DNA of 64,000 nt from Isoetes taiwanensis (GCA_021234155.1 JAJEKV010000003.1:16226386-16290385); one strand, 5' to 3'; counted from the stretch's first letter, positions 40,901 to 47,010 are shown. Translations and numbers: made by a program. The notes: generated by a model not told the origin, from the letters alone.

Positions 40901-42174
40901 GATCTTCTAGTATCTCTTGAGCATGGAGAAGATATTCTATCTGCACGTTTTAAGCATAGCCGTGTACGTTGACCGTATAGTATCATTACAATAGACAGAA
41001 AACAGCATTGTCTTTTCTTAATCTAAAACGGAAGACAATTAAAGAACCATGCAATACTAGATGGTTATACATCATGCCGCAAGATAATTTACCAGGTTAG
41101 AAATATTACAATAAGTTGGGAGAGACGGAAGAGCTTGATAAAGTTTTGTTCGGTAAAATTGCGAGTGTCTTCGCCCTGAATATCTCCAAACGTGATAGTG
41201 TCAAGGATTGTCTCTAGCTTGTCAATATCTGCATAGCAACAATACCATGAATAGTGGCATCTCAATCTCAGATTTACTGCAATTTATCATAGACTTGTGT
41301 CTATACATGACATATTATTCTTAATGCTTCATTAACATACTAATCTTACATCTATAAATTACAAGACTATAAGATGTATCAATTTACCTGCATGAGACAT
41401 GTTATAGAGGAGACAAAGTGATTCTTTAAAATCGGACTGAATTTCTTCCAACTAGGATTTGAACATCAAATTTCAATGTGTGGAATTGGACGCTTATGGG
41501 GACAAAGTTGATACTTTATGTGCTCTCCACCTGCCTAATCATCTGGTTTTGGTCAAGGTTTATAAGGGTTATCTTGAAATCTGGATAGCCTAATAAAGGC
41601 ATAATACGCTCTAGATTCTGGAACCATTCTCTAACTTCCAGCAGGGCAACTGCGCTTCGATTAGATGCCGCAAGCTCAAAGGATATGATTAGGGTGAAAA
41701 CAAACACAATGCTGCCCTTTACTTACATGAACAGATATTAGCTTGCCAATGCTTACCAACTTCGCGGACAAGCTGGTCAACGTCAATGACGTGAAGCGTG
41801 CGCCAGTCTATCCTCGTCTGCCTCTTTTGAAAGACAAATTGTGCACCACTCTGCAGCAAGGACTGCAATTCCACGTAGCACGCCCCGGCATTCTTATGCA
41901 GATAATGACCCTTTTTTCTTCTCCAAGACGGCCTCACGTATGTTTCCTCGTCACTGCAACTTGCGCTAGACACAGTGTTGCCAGACGAGCCTAACCCTAC
42001 GTCTTCACTTTCCACCTGTGATTGATCTGCTTGGACGTCAGTGTCTTCAGCCTTTGCCGAAGTGAATTTGAGCCTGCGCGCAAGAAACTTGGAAGGCAAT
42101 TTTTGCCGTTGAGCACTCCTCGACTTGGCAGATTTCCATTTTTTGGGCAATTCTCCAGCGGAATACTCCGCCAT
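3825..42174 (-). CDS. DZIP1/Iguana-like cilium basal-body protein, split gene, 3' end not found
   Basis: Exons (minus strand): 42174-41757, 41228-41110, 40940-40776, 40691-40632, 37986-37936, 34421-34320, 28213-28151, 27923-27894, 27817-27728, 23325-23278, 17519-17457, 17387-17343, 17137-17075, 6380-6292, 6229-6103, 4909-4803, 4657-4639 and 3892-3825. Every junction is GT-AG and every phase agrees, giving about 575 codons. The order matches animal DZIP1: an N-terminal domain with [19 protein letters not shown], then [18 protein letters not shown], a helical stretch, one C2H2 finger split over two exons, then coiled coil. DZIP1 acts at the basal body in ciliogenesis, so a plant copy implies flagellated sperm. 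Introns run from 62 bp to about 10.7 kb. Some exons may be missed, and the last exon ends in phase 2, so more lie further left or outside. Family call strong; completeness moderate. Confidence 0.85.
5244..5769 (+). repeat. Solo LTR, family S (plus orientation)
   Basis: The segment starts TGTTAATG and ends CGTAACA, contains ATATAAATAC at about 5575 as a possible TATA region, and shares blocks such as GGAGTCATGACCCC and GTCATACGCTGACC with 39021-39534. No coding region adjoins it. No clear target duplication. Confidence 0.6.
6103..6380 (-). CDS. DZIP1-like exons 14-15 (Ser-rich, basic)
   Basis: Exon 14 (6380-6292) encodes [19 protein letters not shown]... and ends in phase 2. Exon 15 (6229-6103) completes the glycine codon and reads [18 protein letters not shown] then a [14 protein letters not shown] basic repeat. 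The intron between them is only 62 bp. The phase-2 to phase-1 join across it supports both exons. Confidence 0.8.
6400..7330. other. Intron 13 sequence without recognised genes
   Basis: AT-rich DNA with a short TATG/TATA-type microsatellite at 6829-6865. I see no coding signal and no element ends in it. Confidence 0.6.
7897..9073 (+). pseudogene. Copia gag and protease (gag-pro)
   Basis: The start [20 protein letters not shown] lies at 7900; TAG after LNLRD interrupts the frame at 7995. The main open part (8054-9073) holds the gag helices ([13 protein letters not shown]), a CCHC zinc knuckle [14 protein letters not shown] for RNA packaging, and the protease active site [10 protein letters not shown], in which the usual DSGA is DSAA. 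Loss of that glycine would probably impair the aspartic protease. The frame shifts again near 9030 before the integrase. Confidence 0.88.
9040..10437 (+). pseudogene. Copia integrase, internally deleted
   Basis: Three frames carry the GAG-pre-integrase piece, then [19 protein letters not shown] and [20 protein letters not shown] of the integrase core, then [21 protein letters not shown] with the C-terminal [12 protein letters not shown] region. Between PYVQ and [13 protein letters not shown], at about 9625-9650, the PQQNGVAERKN stretch with the catalytic glutamate and the helix after it are missing. The enzyme could not have been active. The stretch 10000-10437 is the Ser/Thr/Pro-rich linker to RT. 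Confidence 0.85.
10447..11327 (+). pseudogene. Copia reverse transcriptase, truncated, YVND active site
   Basis: The first part (10447-10848) has [27 protein letters not shown] and [15 protein letters not shown]. After a one-frame break the second part (10899-11327) has [11 protein letters not shown] where Copia RTs have YVDD. The Asp to Asn change would abolish polymerase activity. The frame ends [14 protein letters not shown], which is translated LTR sequence and marks the deletion junction. Confidence 0.88.
11535..11740 (-). pseudogene. Copia RT fragment (minus strand)
   Basis: Minus-strand translation gives [13 protein letters not shown], the fingers of a Copia RT. The DNA matches the corresponding stretch of the minus-strand Copia at 20790-20990 (CACATCAAGTTGAT, CCCATCTGCATT). 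It is a short, separate remnant. Confidence 0.7.
11741..12690. other. Intron 13 sequence, unassigned repeat debris
   Basis: I find no trustworthy gene here. A minus-strand frame at 12206-12024 is open but carries no motif I can name. Confidence 0.5.
12700..12768 (+). repeat. LINE 3' end (plus strand), CTTT tail
   Basis: CATATACCCTATGGGTCTCC ... ACATTAATGAACTCTTTCTTTCT matches the LINE end seen at 23720-23785 (CATAGACCCTTTGGGTC ... TTAATAAATTTTCTTTC). Only the terminal 3' untranslated part remains. Confidence 0.6.
13430..13865 (-). repeat. LINE 3' ends (minus strand), one nearly bare
   Basis: Reading leftward, 13865-13560 holds a C-terminal scrap ([18 protein letters not shown]), an untranslated part with CTAGGAGGCTG and GGTCTCATAGACCACC, then a CTTT tail. 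A second, much shorter end (TAGATGTTAACA plus CTTT run) lies at 13505-13465. The flanks after both tails are alike over about 40 bp (ACAAAATGRTAGYGTGTCTTAAT), as expected if the second insertion duplicated its target. Confidence 0.6.
13870..14640 (-). pseudogene. LINE ORF2 C-terminus with PIP-box tail and 3' end
   Basis: The minus strand encodes a second copy of the LINE C-terminal zinc-binding region ([16 protein letters not shown], then [20 protein letters not shown]). After a small deletion and frameshift comes a basic tail, 14313-14035, starting [20 protein letters not shown] and ending [25 protein letters not shown] is a textbook PCNA-binding box (Q-x-x-I-x-x-F-F). The 3' end with GGTCTCATAGACCCTTCGGG and a CTTT tail lies at 13930-13870. 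A related copy at 23405-23785 is in frame across the same join, showing that the tail belongs to ORF2. Confidence 0.75.
14649..16660 (-). pseudogene. LINE ORF2 (RT and C-terminal zinc region), minus strand, broken
   Basis: From right to left: a thumb-proximal piece with [19 protein letters not shown] (16630-16415), then the palm at 16135-15593 with [23 protein letters not shown] and [18 protein letters not shown], where the second catalytic Asp is His. [12 protein letters not shown] and [10 protein letters not shown] follow. At 15127-14649 lies the CCHC-like C-terminus ([25 protein letters not shown]). Several frameshifts separate the parts. Function in intact elements is target-primed reverse transcription; this copy is inactive. 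Confidence 0.85.
16662..17074. other. Intron 13 sequence next to exon 13, nothing assigned
   Basis: AT-rich sequence between LINE debris and the exon 13 donor. No coding pattern or element ends seen. Confidence 0.5.
17075..17519 (-). CDS. DZIP1-like exons 11-13 (coiled coil)
   Basis: Exon 11 (17519-17457) encodes [21 protein letters not shown], exon 12 begins at 17387 with [15 protein letters not shown], and exon 13 (17137-17075) encodes [21 protein letters not shown]. Exon 12 has two possible donors. GTATCA after 17343 keeps the frame and phase. A better-looking GTAGAT after 17296 would extend the heptads (VSHVEEEFR) but runs into TGA and breaks phase with exon 13. I chose the first; the alternative would mean a nonsense mutation. 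Confidence 0.75.
17900..18383 (-). repeat. Copia 3' LTR (minus strand)
   Basis: The minus strand reads TGTTAGGGTTCAGTTTCAGG from about 18383. A plausible TATA region (CTATATAGC on plus, at 18263) lies inside. It sits just downstream of the RNase H fragment at 18733-18446. The far end is not defined. Confidence 0.5.
18446..18733 (-). pseudogene. Copia RNase H C-terminus (minus strand)
   Basis: Reads [39 protein letters not shown] and [19 protein letters not shown], the end of a Copia polyprotein. The KNPVFH...RTKH segment between GAI and KHLD is reduced. It belongs to a different family from the 19300-22946 element. Confidence 0.8.
19905..21918 (-). pseudogene. Copia pol: integrase C-half, RT, RNase H
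   Basis: Integrase starts at [20 protein letters not shown], containing the catalytic Glu, and runs through [19 protein letters not shown] (21703 on). RT has [20 protein letters not shown] and an intact [12 protein letters not shown] (20768-20433). RNase H (20138-19905) ends AISTAEAE and carries a perfect 18-bp duplication giving [13 protein letters not shown]. At least four frame breaks exist. The intact YVDD contrasts with the YVND of the Copia at 10447-11327. Confidence 0.88.
21912..22210 (+). repeat. Opposite-strand RNase H end, polypurine tract and LTR start inside the minus Copia
   Basis: The plus strand reads [19 protein letters not shown] and [13 protein letters not shown], then ATTAAGGGGGAG at about 22095, then TGTTAGAATAGTATAATGTG from 22108. 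The same sequence appears in opposite orientation at 19500-19600. It breaks off near 22210. Confidence 0.8.
23278..23325 (-). CDS. DZIP1-like exon 10 (probable)
   Basis: A 48-bp segment with acceptor CCCCACAG and donor GTACAT encodes [16 protein letters not shown] in phase 0 at both ends. It has no motif of its own; support comes from splice signals and phase only. Confidence 0.6.
23405..23785 (+). pseudogene. LINE ORF2 tail with PIP box and 3' end (plus strand)
   Basis: The plus frame reads [20 protein letters not shown] then [20 protein letters not shown], continuous across the join that is broken in the 14-kb copy. A stop follows after [10 protein letters not shown]. The 3' end has TCATAGACCCTTTGGGTC, TTAATAAATTTTCTTTC and a CTTT tail ending near 23785. 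Confidence 0.7.
23790..24560 (+). pseudogene. LINE with ORF1 remnant, internally deleted
   Basis: An open frame at 24030-24515 encodes a coiled-coil-rich protein ([20 protein letters not shown], then [20 protein letters not shown]), like the coiled coil plus RRM entry of L1-type ORF1 proteins. After about 24480 the sequence jumps to a LINE 3' untranslated piece (TCTAGGAGGCTGCAAATGCG), also present at 13640. ORF2 is entirely deleted. Confidence 0.6.
25085..25363 (-). pseudogene. Open stretch downstream of the phosphoglucomutase fragment, unknown
   Basis: Ninety-two codons, rich in D/E and K/R ([20 protein letters not shown]). I do not recognise it. It shares strand with the phosphoglucomutase fragment and may be a second captured piece or element sequence. 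Confidence 0.3.
25385..25780 (-). pseudogene. Phosphoglucomutase C-terminal fragment
   Basis: From about 25780 the minus strand reads [20 protein letters not shown], then (after one frame change near 25690) [52 protein letters not shown] and [18 protein letters not shown]. This is the last domain of alpha-D-phosphohexomutase family phosphoglucomutase, including the phosphate-binding FRLSGTGS loop (here FRLSGIGS). Domains 1-3 with the catalytic serine are absent. No intron interrupts the homologous stretch, consistent with capture from RNA, but I cannot check the parent gene. Confidence 0.88.
26029..26910 (-). pseudogene. Captured gene fragment(s), unknown, with one membrane segment
   Basis: Two overlapping open stretches (26910-26638 and 26634-26029). 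The second has a Cys-rich patch ([20 protein letters not shown]) and a hydrophobic segment ([20 protein letters not shown]) that looks like a membrane span, then an amphipathic part. I cannot name the protein. The arrangement on the same strand as the phosphoglucomutase piece suggests that one element took up several host segments. Confidence 0.35.
27290..27430 (+). pseudogene. LINE C-terminal scrap
   Basis: [20 protein letters not shown] parallels [20 protein letters not shown] of the 14-kb LINE. Only this block survives. Confidence 0.5.
27728..28213 (-). CDS. DZIP1-like exons 7-9 (coiled coil)
   Basis: Three phase-0 exons: 28213-28151 ([21 protein letters not shown]), 27923-27894 ([10 protein letters not shown]) and 27817-27728 ([19 protein letters not shown] ... 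LQSEVR). The heptad pattern fits the long coiled coil that follows the finger in DZIP1. VETAA recurs in exons 7 and 8, hinting at an old exon duplication. Confidence 0.85.
28560..29353 (+). CDS. First ORF of a PLE-like element, RGG-tailed
   Basis: The ORF of 257 codons from 28580 (the same frame is open a little upstream, [13 protein letters not shown]) encodes a globular part with several Trp ([40 protein letters not shown]) and a C-terminal Arg/Gly tail ([20 protein letters not shown]) typical of RNA-binding proteins. I know no family for the globular half. Position just before a reverse transcriptase suggests a gag-like RNA-binding role; that is inference. It ends in TAG and is intact in this copy. 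Confidence 0.55.
29598..30694 (+). pseudogene. Penelope-like reverse transcriptase fragment
   Basis: A long open stretch (29598-30386) continues after one frame change as 30347-30694. The second part reads [20 protein letters not shown] then [20 protein letters not shown], matching the LP-x-x-K-H-K ... K-F-R-x-I-x-N-x-S-x-C pattern that I associate with Penelope-like and related non-LTR reverse transcriptases. The palm with the catalytic Asp pair is missing, because the element is cut at about 30675 by an LTR. No GIY-YIG endonuclease is visible. Alternative: another divergent RT lineage. Confidence 0.5.
30676..31480 (-). repeat. Solo LTR, family S (minus orientation)
   Basis: On minus it runs from TGTTATGGTTATGAG (31480) to CTTGCTGTTCGCA (30676). 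It has TATATAAG on minus near 30855 and shares blocks with 32868-33330 (GCAGAAACGGTG, GGAGAAACAAA.CCAGCTCTCC) and, inverted, with 5244-5769 and 39021-39534. It truncates the Penelope-like element. Confidence 0.6.
31480..32866. other. Intron 6 repeat sequence, partly related to 60.9-61.5 kb
   Basis: The inverted form of GGACCTCCAGATCACTT (about 32440-32460) and the LTR-like text around it resemble 60985-61010. This suggests a fragment of the same gypsy LTR family. No coding region recognised. Confidence 0.4.
32868..33330 (-). repeat. Partial LTR, family S (minus orientation)
   Basis: Second minus-strand copy: TGACGAACAGCTAGTCCACA at its left end is the LTR 3' terminus in reverse, and the leader-side GCTCTCCTTTCACCTTTCCC follows. 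It fades before about 33330. A 27-bp tandem duplication (CCAATGTCCAATGCTTTTGC) lies just beyond at 33401-33450. Confidence 0.55.
34320..34421 (-). CDS. DZIP1-like exon 6, second half of the zinc finger
   Basis: The exon starts [19 protein letters not shown], supplying the H-X4-H half of the finger (HISRRH, compare HIQRRH in animal DZIP1), then continues [16 protein letters not shown]. Donor is GTAAGT. Phase 0 at both ends. Confidence 0.92.
34792..35961 (+). mobile_element. Merlin (IS1016/IS1595-like) DNA transposon, complete ends, deleted transposase
   Basis: The ends are GGG-N4-CTTCGTTATACAGC at 34792 and its inverse ending at 35961. The terminal inverted repeats run about 70 bp (34792-34863 and 35898-35961), differing at four bases and in a cytosine run of 12 (left) against 4 (right). 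Direct flanks CTCAATCT at 34784-34791 and 35962-35969 are a perfect 8-bp duplication, the size known for Merlin. The interior has a broken IS1595-type transposase. It sits in an older minus-strand LTR element within DZIP1 intron 6 or 5. Plant Merlins are rarely reported as far as I know. Confidence 0.93.
35119..35726 (+). pseudogene. IS1595/ISXO2-like transposase, internal deletion
   Basis: The first part (from about 35119) has the zinc ribbon CEKCQKSM ... [20 protein letters not shown]. At about 35375 the frame shifts by two and jumps to [16 protein letters not shown], then [20 protein letters not shown] and the C-terminal [11 protein letters not shown]. The second catalytic Asp (SDCW) and the Asn/Glu block (NRIES) are present. 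The segment that carries the first catalytic Asp, normally about 80-100 residues, is missing. The copy is non-autonomous. Confidence 0.88.
35970..37555 (-). pseudogene. Interior of a minus-strand LTR element, no recognised domains
   Basis: Open minus-strand stretches at 36536-36258 and 36183-35926 lack motifs I know. The primer site at 37556 shows that this is the leader and 5' part of an LTR element read right to left. The Merlin copy interrupts it at 34792-35961 and sequence at 34560-34791 probably continues it. Confidence 0.4.
37556..37880 (-). repeat. Primer site and 5' LTR of a minus-strand LTR element
   Basis: GCTCTGATACCA at 37556-37567 is the inverse of an initiator-tRNA-Met primer site and is followed at once by TGATAGAATC, the presumed LTR edge. 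The other LTR boundary must lie before DZIP1 exon 5 (37936). Confidence 0.65.
37936..37986 (-). CDS. DZIP1-like exon 5, first half of the C2H2 zinc finger
   Basis: The 51-bp exon encodes [17 protein letters not shown], giving the Cys-X2-Cys and the aromatic core of a C2H2 finger. Acceptor TTTGCAG and donor GTGAGT are good matches to consensus. The two histidines come from exon 6, 3.5 kb away. Confidence 0.92.
38000..39020. other. Intron 4 sequence, unassigned
   Basis: A minus-strand open stretch at 38878-38519 shows no motif I can defend. No element ends found. Confidence 0.5.
39021..39534 (+). repeat. Solo LTR, family S (plus orientation)
   Basis: Begins near TGCCGTTACAATT and ends CTTGCTGTTAGCAACA. 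CCTATATAAGGG at about 39390 is a good TATA region, preceded by the AGAGAGGG.AAAAGG block shared with the copy at 5540. No coding sequence adjoins. Confidence 0.6.
39535..40625. other. Intron 4 sequence next to exon 4, nothing assigned
   Basis: No coding pattern or mobile-element ends recognised between the solo LTR and DZIP1 exon 4. Confidence 0.5.
40632..41228 (-). CDS. DZIP1-like exons 2-4
   Basis: Exon 2 (41228-41110) encodes [18 protein letters not shown] ... [11 protein letters not shown]; its donor is GTAATA, chosen because it alone keeps phase with exon 3. Exon 3 (40940-40776) encodes [18 protein letters not shown] then a K/E/L-rich helix. Exon 4 (40691-40632) encodes [20 protein letters not shown]. 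Across the exon 2/3 join the reading [17 protein letters not shown] lines up with RLAQFTIEYLLHSQEFL as I recall it from human DZIP1, which is the strongest single support for the family. Introns 2 and 3 are short (169 and 84 bp). Confidence 0.9.
41757..42174 (-). CDS. DZIP1-like exon 1 (start codon, N-terminal domain)
   Basis: The ATG at 42174 opens [20 protein letters not shown], followed by a basic then acidic low-complexity stretch. The conserved block begins near residue 110: [19 protein letters not shown] and [19 protein letters not shown], the plant counterpart of the FQFRPR...DWRRLSAIDVD motif of animal DZIP1. The exon ends in phase 1 at GAAGTTG before GTAAGC. A slightly earlier in-frame TTG exists, but no earlier ATG. 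Confidence 0.9.
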
Positions 42175-43980
42175 CTCCAACAACGTCTACCTCCGTCACC
42201 CCGTGTCGGAAAAAAGAAAACAGAAAAAGAACCAAGAAAAAGATGTCGAAGGTTGAAATAAAAATAGTTTTTATCAAACAACACGTCTTTAACCGCAGTA
42301 TTTGTGATCAGCGCGATCCTGAGCGTCCATTGCAGACCTGTGATATGGTGGAACCTCTAGTGTACCCTGGAACCGTTTCCTTCAGTTCTAGTGGTAGTTC
42401 TTCAGCTATGGTGGTAGCTCTTGTCGTGATATTCTTGCTATAGATCGTGATGACCTTGCTCTGGTTGTGATAATCGGTTAGTTTGGCTTATCCGCCCCGA
42501 TTAGAAACAAACGGCCCCCGATCTTTGTCTTCACCGCTAATGCTAGAGGGAAACCACGTGGATCGAGGGACGATCTGTACAATGTGGTCAGAGTTGCGAA
42601 CTATAAGAAGGCTAGAGTGCAAACCAAATAACATTGTTGTGCCTTCTAGTCCGCTTTTATTTGTTTTGTACCTTTTAGTCCGCTCTCCGTTAAGTTATTT
42701 CCGTGGCAAGCATAGCTCCATATGATTTTGATCCGTGACCGATCCAAATGAGGTGTATCCTTATGTTCCCCGGCTTTGCTTTTGTGCCATTTTGCTCTCA
42801 AAGATGAGGCCACAATATGGTAGTTGGGGAATAAATTTTCCCCTGTTTCGTGGAGGCGCCGAAGGGATATGGCGCATCTAATTAGTAAACGGGGGGGAGG
42901 GACGGGAGGAGGGAACCGGGGATATAATTCACCGAGCCCGGGGCCGGATTCTTCAGTCGTATGGGGAAAATTCTTCAGCCCTCCCGTGATAATCTTGTTA
43001 TGGCCATTGTACCAGCTGATAAACTAGTAGTGGGATGACTTAATCGATGTTCTGAAGCTCTATTTATGGCCTGCCGATTAAGGGAGTTAATCCCCCTTTC
43101 GAGCCTGTCATGGCAAATAAATAGGAAATTTAGGAGGGCTAGAGAACCCATTAAGGTAAATAAACAAGCGATCCTGGGAGGGTGAATTCGCGAGTTTGAG
43201 ACGGCAAGCGATTGCATGTTTATTTGCCATATAGCATGCTCGCAAGGGGAATTAACCCCCTCTTAACTTGCATCCATCCTAATCCAAGCGATCCCCACCG
43301 TTGATTCAAGCCCTGTGATAGGGCATAACAGGCAGCTCCAAACTGTAACCAACAGTGACGTTCCTCTTTATGCATGTTTGAGCTCTGAATTTAGCCTCGA
43401 ATGCTGATAGTTCAGGCTCAGAGCTACTTAGGAGTAATAATCCAAGCTGGGAGCTGATAATCTAGATCTGGAGGGTGTTGAACCTCTGATAATCGAGTTG
43501 TGGCTGCAGTTGTGGGTGAGGAAGCTTGCCTCCTGGTCAAAGAGGATCCCAGTGGATTCACCTTTATAATGATGGTAGACGACATTTGCGTTCCTCAAGT
43601 TTGGCAAAACCCCCTTATAAGGATTTCTAACAAGAAACCCCTTATACGGTTCCATTATTTTTTTAAATTTTAGACCCCTACTTTAGATTTGCCCCATAAC
43701 TTTTTCTTAATTATGGTAACCTTTATAGACCCCTTCCCTCAATTCTAAAACTAGAACAATCTATATAGTGCCTTACTTATACATACGGCAATACATAGTA
43801 AAAAACCCCCTCCCGACCACTCACATATTTTTTAAGGTTCAACTGTCAACCCCCCTTGAAGGAGATAAACACCCATGCTTGCTCTGTTTATTTGTTGTAA
43901 GGGACAAGCAGAGGTGTTTCTCCCCTTTGCAAAGGGTTATTATAGTTTTGTCCGAAGATTGGATATTTGCTATTATAGTA
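42175..43980. promoter_or_regulatory. Upstream region of the DZIP1-like gene
   Basis: Nothing coding is recognised. A G-rich patch (GGGGGGGAGGGACGGGAGGAGGG, 42889-42911) and a higher GC level than in the introns fit a 5' flank. No TATA box is convincing. Assignment as promoter is by position only. Confidence 0.35.
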
Positions 43981-44069
43981 ATTATGTACTATTGTTGGGC
44001 GGCGGACCATTGGGCGCTTAGGTTGAGCGGCAAAAAAACTTCTGATCATTTTTCGTATCTCCCCTTATG

Positions 44070-44778
44070 GGGAAACGGCGAACTGCAGGCAGTCCGAGAA
44101 AGGACGAATCATCCCAGGATGATTTCGACCTGTTACACAGCGAAATGAAGGTACTGAAACATGAAATTAGTGAAGTCTGAAACCTGCTGGTAAAGCTAAT
44201 AGAACAGAACACAGAACTTCATGAAGGAACTTGAACTCACAAAGACACAACATGAAACTGAGATTGATCGCCTTAAAACTGAATTAGCAGATCTCAGAAA
44301 TTCAGCACAACCTCAAGATTTTGTGGCTCGGATAGAATCCAAAGTATCAGATTTATTTCAACAAGGTCAGGATAGAGTTCTTGAATTAGAGAACAGACAG
44401 CAAAGAGCAAGCAATATCAAAGTATCAGGCATCGAAGAAAATGAAGGTGAAAATTTGCCTGACATTGTAGAAGATCTCTTTAGAAGCAAAATGTTCCTCC
44501 ATGAGCCTGGAATCAGATCATGCTCCAGGGTTGGTAGAAAAACTGAGGGACGCCCCAGGCCTATCATCGTCAAATTCCGCAGTGTTGAGTTACGCAATCG
44601 CGCAATGCAGCACAAAGGCCATCTAAAAGGACAACATATATGGTTAAACGAGGATCTGACTCCACAACAGCAGAAGGATAGAAGAGCGTTGTTAGAGGAA
44701 GTTCAGAAACATAAGGCTGCTGGTAAATCTGCATACATCCTTGGAGATAAAGTTATTGTGAGAGAAAACAAAGCATAG
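44070..44778 (+). pseudogene. LINE ORF1: coiled coil plus RRM-like domain
   Basis: The open part (44221-44778) starts MKELELTKTQHETEIDRLKT, a clear coiled coil, then has QQRASNIKVSGIEENEGENL, IRSCSRVGRKTEGRPRPIIV and KFRSVELRNRAMQHKGHLKG, the RRM-type fold of L1 ORF1 proteins, ending with a basic C-terminal domain. Upstream, SPRKDESSQDDFDLLHSEMK continues the coiled coil in another frame but is broken by a TGA. ORF1p is an RNA-binding trimer in animals. An L1-like ORF1 of this kind is uncommon in flowering plants, whose L1s usually have a CCHC-type ORF1. Confidence 0.8.
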
Positions 44779-44794
44779 GAAGCCCGGACCCTCA

Positions 44795-45665
44795 GAATCC
44801 TGGTATGGAATATCCACGGTGCCAACGAATCAAAATTTCTTGCCAGCATGGATCTATTCCAAAAACATGACGTTTTGGTTCTTCTGGAAACTTGGGAATC
44901 AAAACCGGACCACTAAGCGGACATCCATGAATTCACCAGGACTTGCTGCATTGTACAACCAAAAGGCGCTTTGTCGAGAGGCCGGGAGGATTATCTTGCT
45001 ACATTAAGCTCTTCTTGCTTGGGCTCGGCAACAATTGTTCATGCCCGCCCCTTCAACCAAGATCTATGGTCGCAAGCAAGTGGACGTTACACCTCTTTAT
45101 ATTGCTTGTGTGTATTTTGCTCGCTACAACCCTCGAACCTTCTATAGTTTATGAGCATCCAAAGATTAGATCCACACGATCCTCTTATGCATCTTGGCAA
45201 AGATATTATAAGATATCGTGCCAAAAGGTTCTGTAATGCGTGGTAGGAGATTTTAATGCAAGGCTTGGGCTGAAACAAGCTCCCATATTCCGAGATGATG
45301 GAAATGATATGTGGCTGCAGGAATATACAGAACTTGAGCATCCTTGGAGGCGGATATCCAGTGACTATGCTACTAATGCCATGGGAAACCATGTGCTGCA
45401 GTTATGTGGAGCTTTAGAATGGATTGTTTTCAATGGCATCCAAGCCTTCCCCGATTCATATAAATTCACTTGTTTCCAGCCAAATGGCAGCTCCGTTGTT
45501 GATCTCCTGCTTGGCCATCCATCATGCAAAATGCTTCGTGATTTCCATATCCTTGACAAACAATTGATTTCAGATCATGCGCCTCTCAGCTTATCATTTG
45601 CAGCCAATAAATCTGACACCTTCAAGCCAATTTTGAGACCTCCGCGCTCCGCGCATAAAAATTGA
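44795..45665 (+). pseudogene. LINE AP endonuclease, broken
   Basis: Begins LRILVWNIHGANESKFLASM (N-terminal beta strand and Asn), DVLVLLETWES (the catalytic Glu), has VVGDFNARLGLKQ near 45240 and SSVVDLLLGHPSC ... ISDHAPLSLSF (the SDH motif) near 45570. Three or more stops lie between. It would nick target DNA in an intact element. Confidence 0.85.
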
Positions 45666-47010
45666 TTATCAAAAGGCAGACAAATACGCCGATACACTAG
45701 CAAGCAGATTAGAACAAATAGAATGGCCATCTTATGCAAGTGCATACAGTAATACTCTTATTGAAACCATTCTACTTGTGGCAAAGGAAATCTTTGGGAC
45801 TACCAAACCCAGAAATGGCAGTCATAATCAGAAATGGTTTGATAAAGATTGTCTACTTGCCAAGCAAGCTCTGAATAGGGCTGCTGACAAACAGCAGGCC
45901 AGCAAGTCCTACAAGAAGCTTATGAGACGGAAGAAACATGAATGGCAGCGTGCATATGAAACTGAACTGGCAAAACGGGTGTTAGTAGAACCAAAAGCAT
46001 TTTGGAATATAACCAAGAAGCCCCTTGCGGACTATGATTTTACAGCAGAAGAGATGGTCTCGTGGTTGCATGAGCTGTATATGATTCCTGCCCAGCGAAA
46101 AATGATTCAAGCGCATCCTATAAGTGGTGAAATCTTCACTTCTGAAGATGTAGATGACGCATTGTCACGCTTGAAAAATGGCAAATCCTCTGACAATCTT
46201 GGTATGGTATCCGAATTATGCAAGTGGGGAGGTGGCCTACTCTTTGAGAAACTTGCTAATATTTTCAACTTGGTGCTCATAAATAGTAGTCTTCCAGATG
46301 CTTGGTATGTGAGTCGGGCTGTCCCAATATTTAAATGTGGTGATAAGCATGAGATACACAATTACAGGACAATTTTAGTTGGAAATACCATGGCAAAGAT
46401 CTTTGCCTCTCTAATTGAACGGAAATTGGTGGATTGGGCTACAGAAGCAAATGCTAGAGCAGCATGTCAAGCTAGTTTTCGAGCTGGATATTCTACCCTG
46501 GACCATTTAGTAACGCTCCGAGTACTTACAGAAAATGCAAAGGGCTGTGGCAACCAATTATTCTTGGCATTCATGGATCTCACTAAGGCTTTTGACAGAG
46601 TTGATCGGGGGAAACTCCAAGACAGAATGGATGCACTTGGAGTTCCTTTTGCTCTCAAGGAGGCAGTAGCATGCTTATACAAAAAAGTCCTGGTAGAGCT
46701 TTCTTTTCCTCTCAAATCAGACAAGCTGATAGAAAGCACCATTGGAGTTAAGCAAGGCTGCCCCTGTTCACCAATGCTTTTTGGGCTTTTCATTGACGAA
46801 ATAGAATCTTGGCTTGATAGCAGCAATGGAGTTGGTGTTGAGCTATGCGGCTATGTCGTGAAACTTTTGCTCTTTGCGGATGATATTGTGCTGATTTCTA
46901 AAGCCCAACAGGGCTTGCAGTCGCACTTAGATACTTTCTACAACTTCTGTGTACAAAAAGGTATGTCAGTTAACCATTCCAAGTCTAAAATTCTGATTTT
47001 TGGCACGCGC
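45666..47010 (+). pseudogene. LINE reverse transcriptase, N-terminal and palm part
   Basis: The frame from 45778 holds WFDKDCLLAKQALNRA, the NYRTILVGNTMAKIFASLIE block, AFMDLTKAFDRVDR (first catalytic Asp), [20 protein letters not shown] and LLLFADDIVLISKAQQGLQ (intact FADD), then GMSVNHSKSKILIFGT. It is open for about 410 codons and would be active if joined to the rest, but the GC-rich LINE enters right after KILIFGT. The remainder resumes at 51797. Confidence 0.92.

Noticed and set aside
41516-41707. Open frame between DZIP1 exons 1 and 2, first considered as exon 2
   Set aside because: Joining it to exon 1 gives the wrong phase and a stop; the segment 41228-41110 fits both phase and DZIP1 homology.
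42022-42284. Plus- and minus-strand frames overlapping DZIP1 exon 1
   Set aside because: Shadows of exon 1; no independent support.
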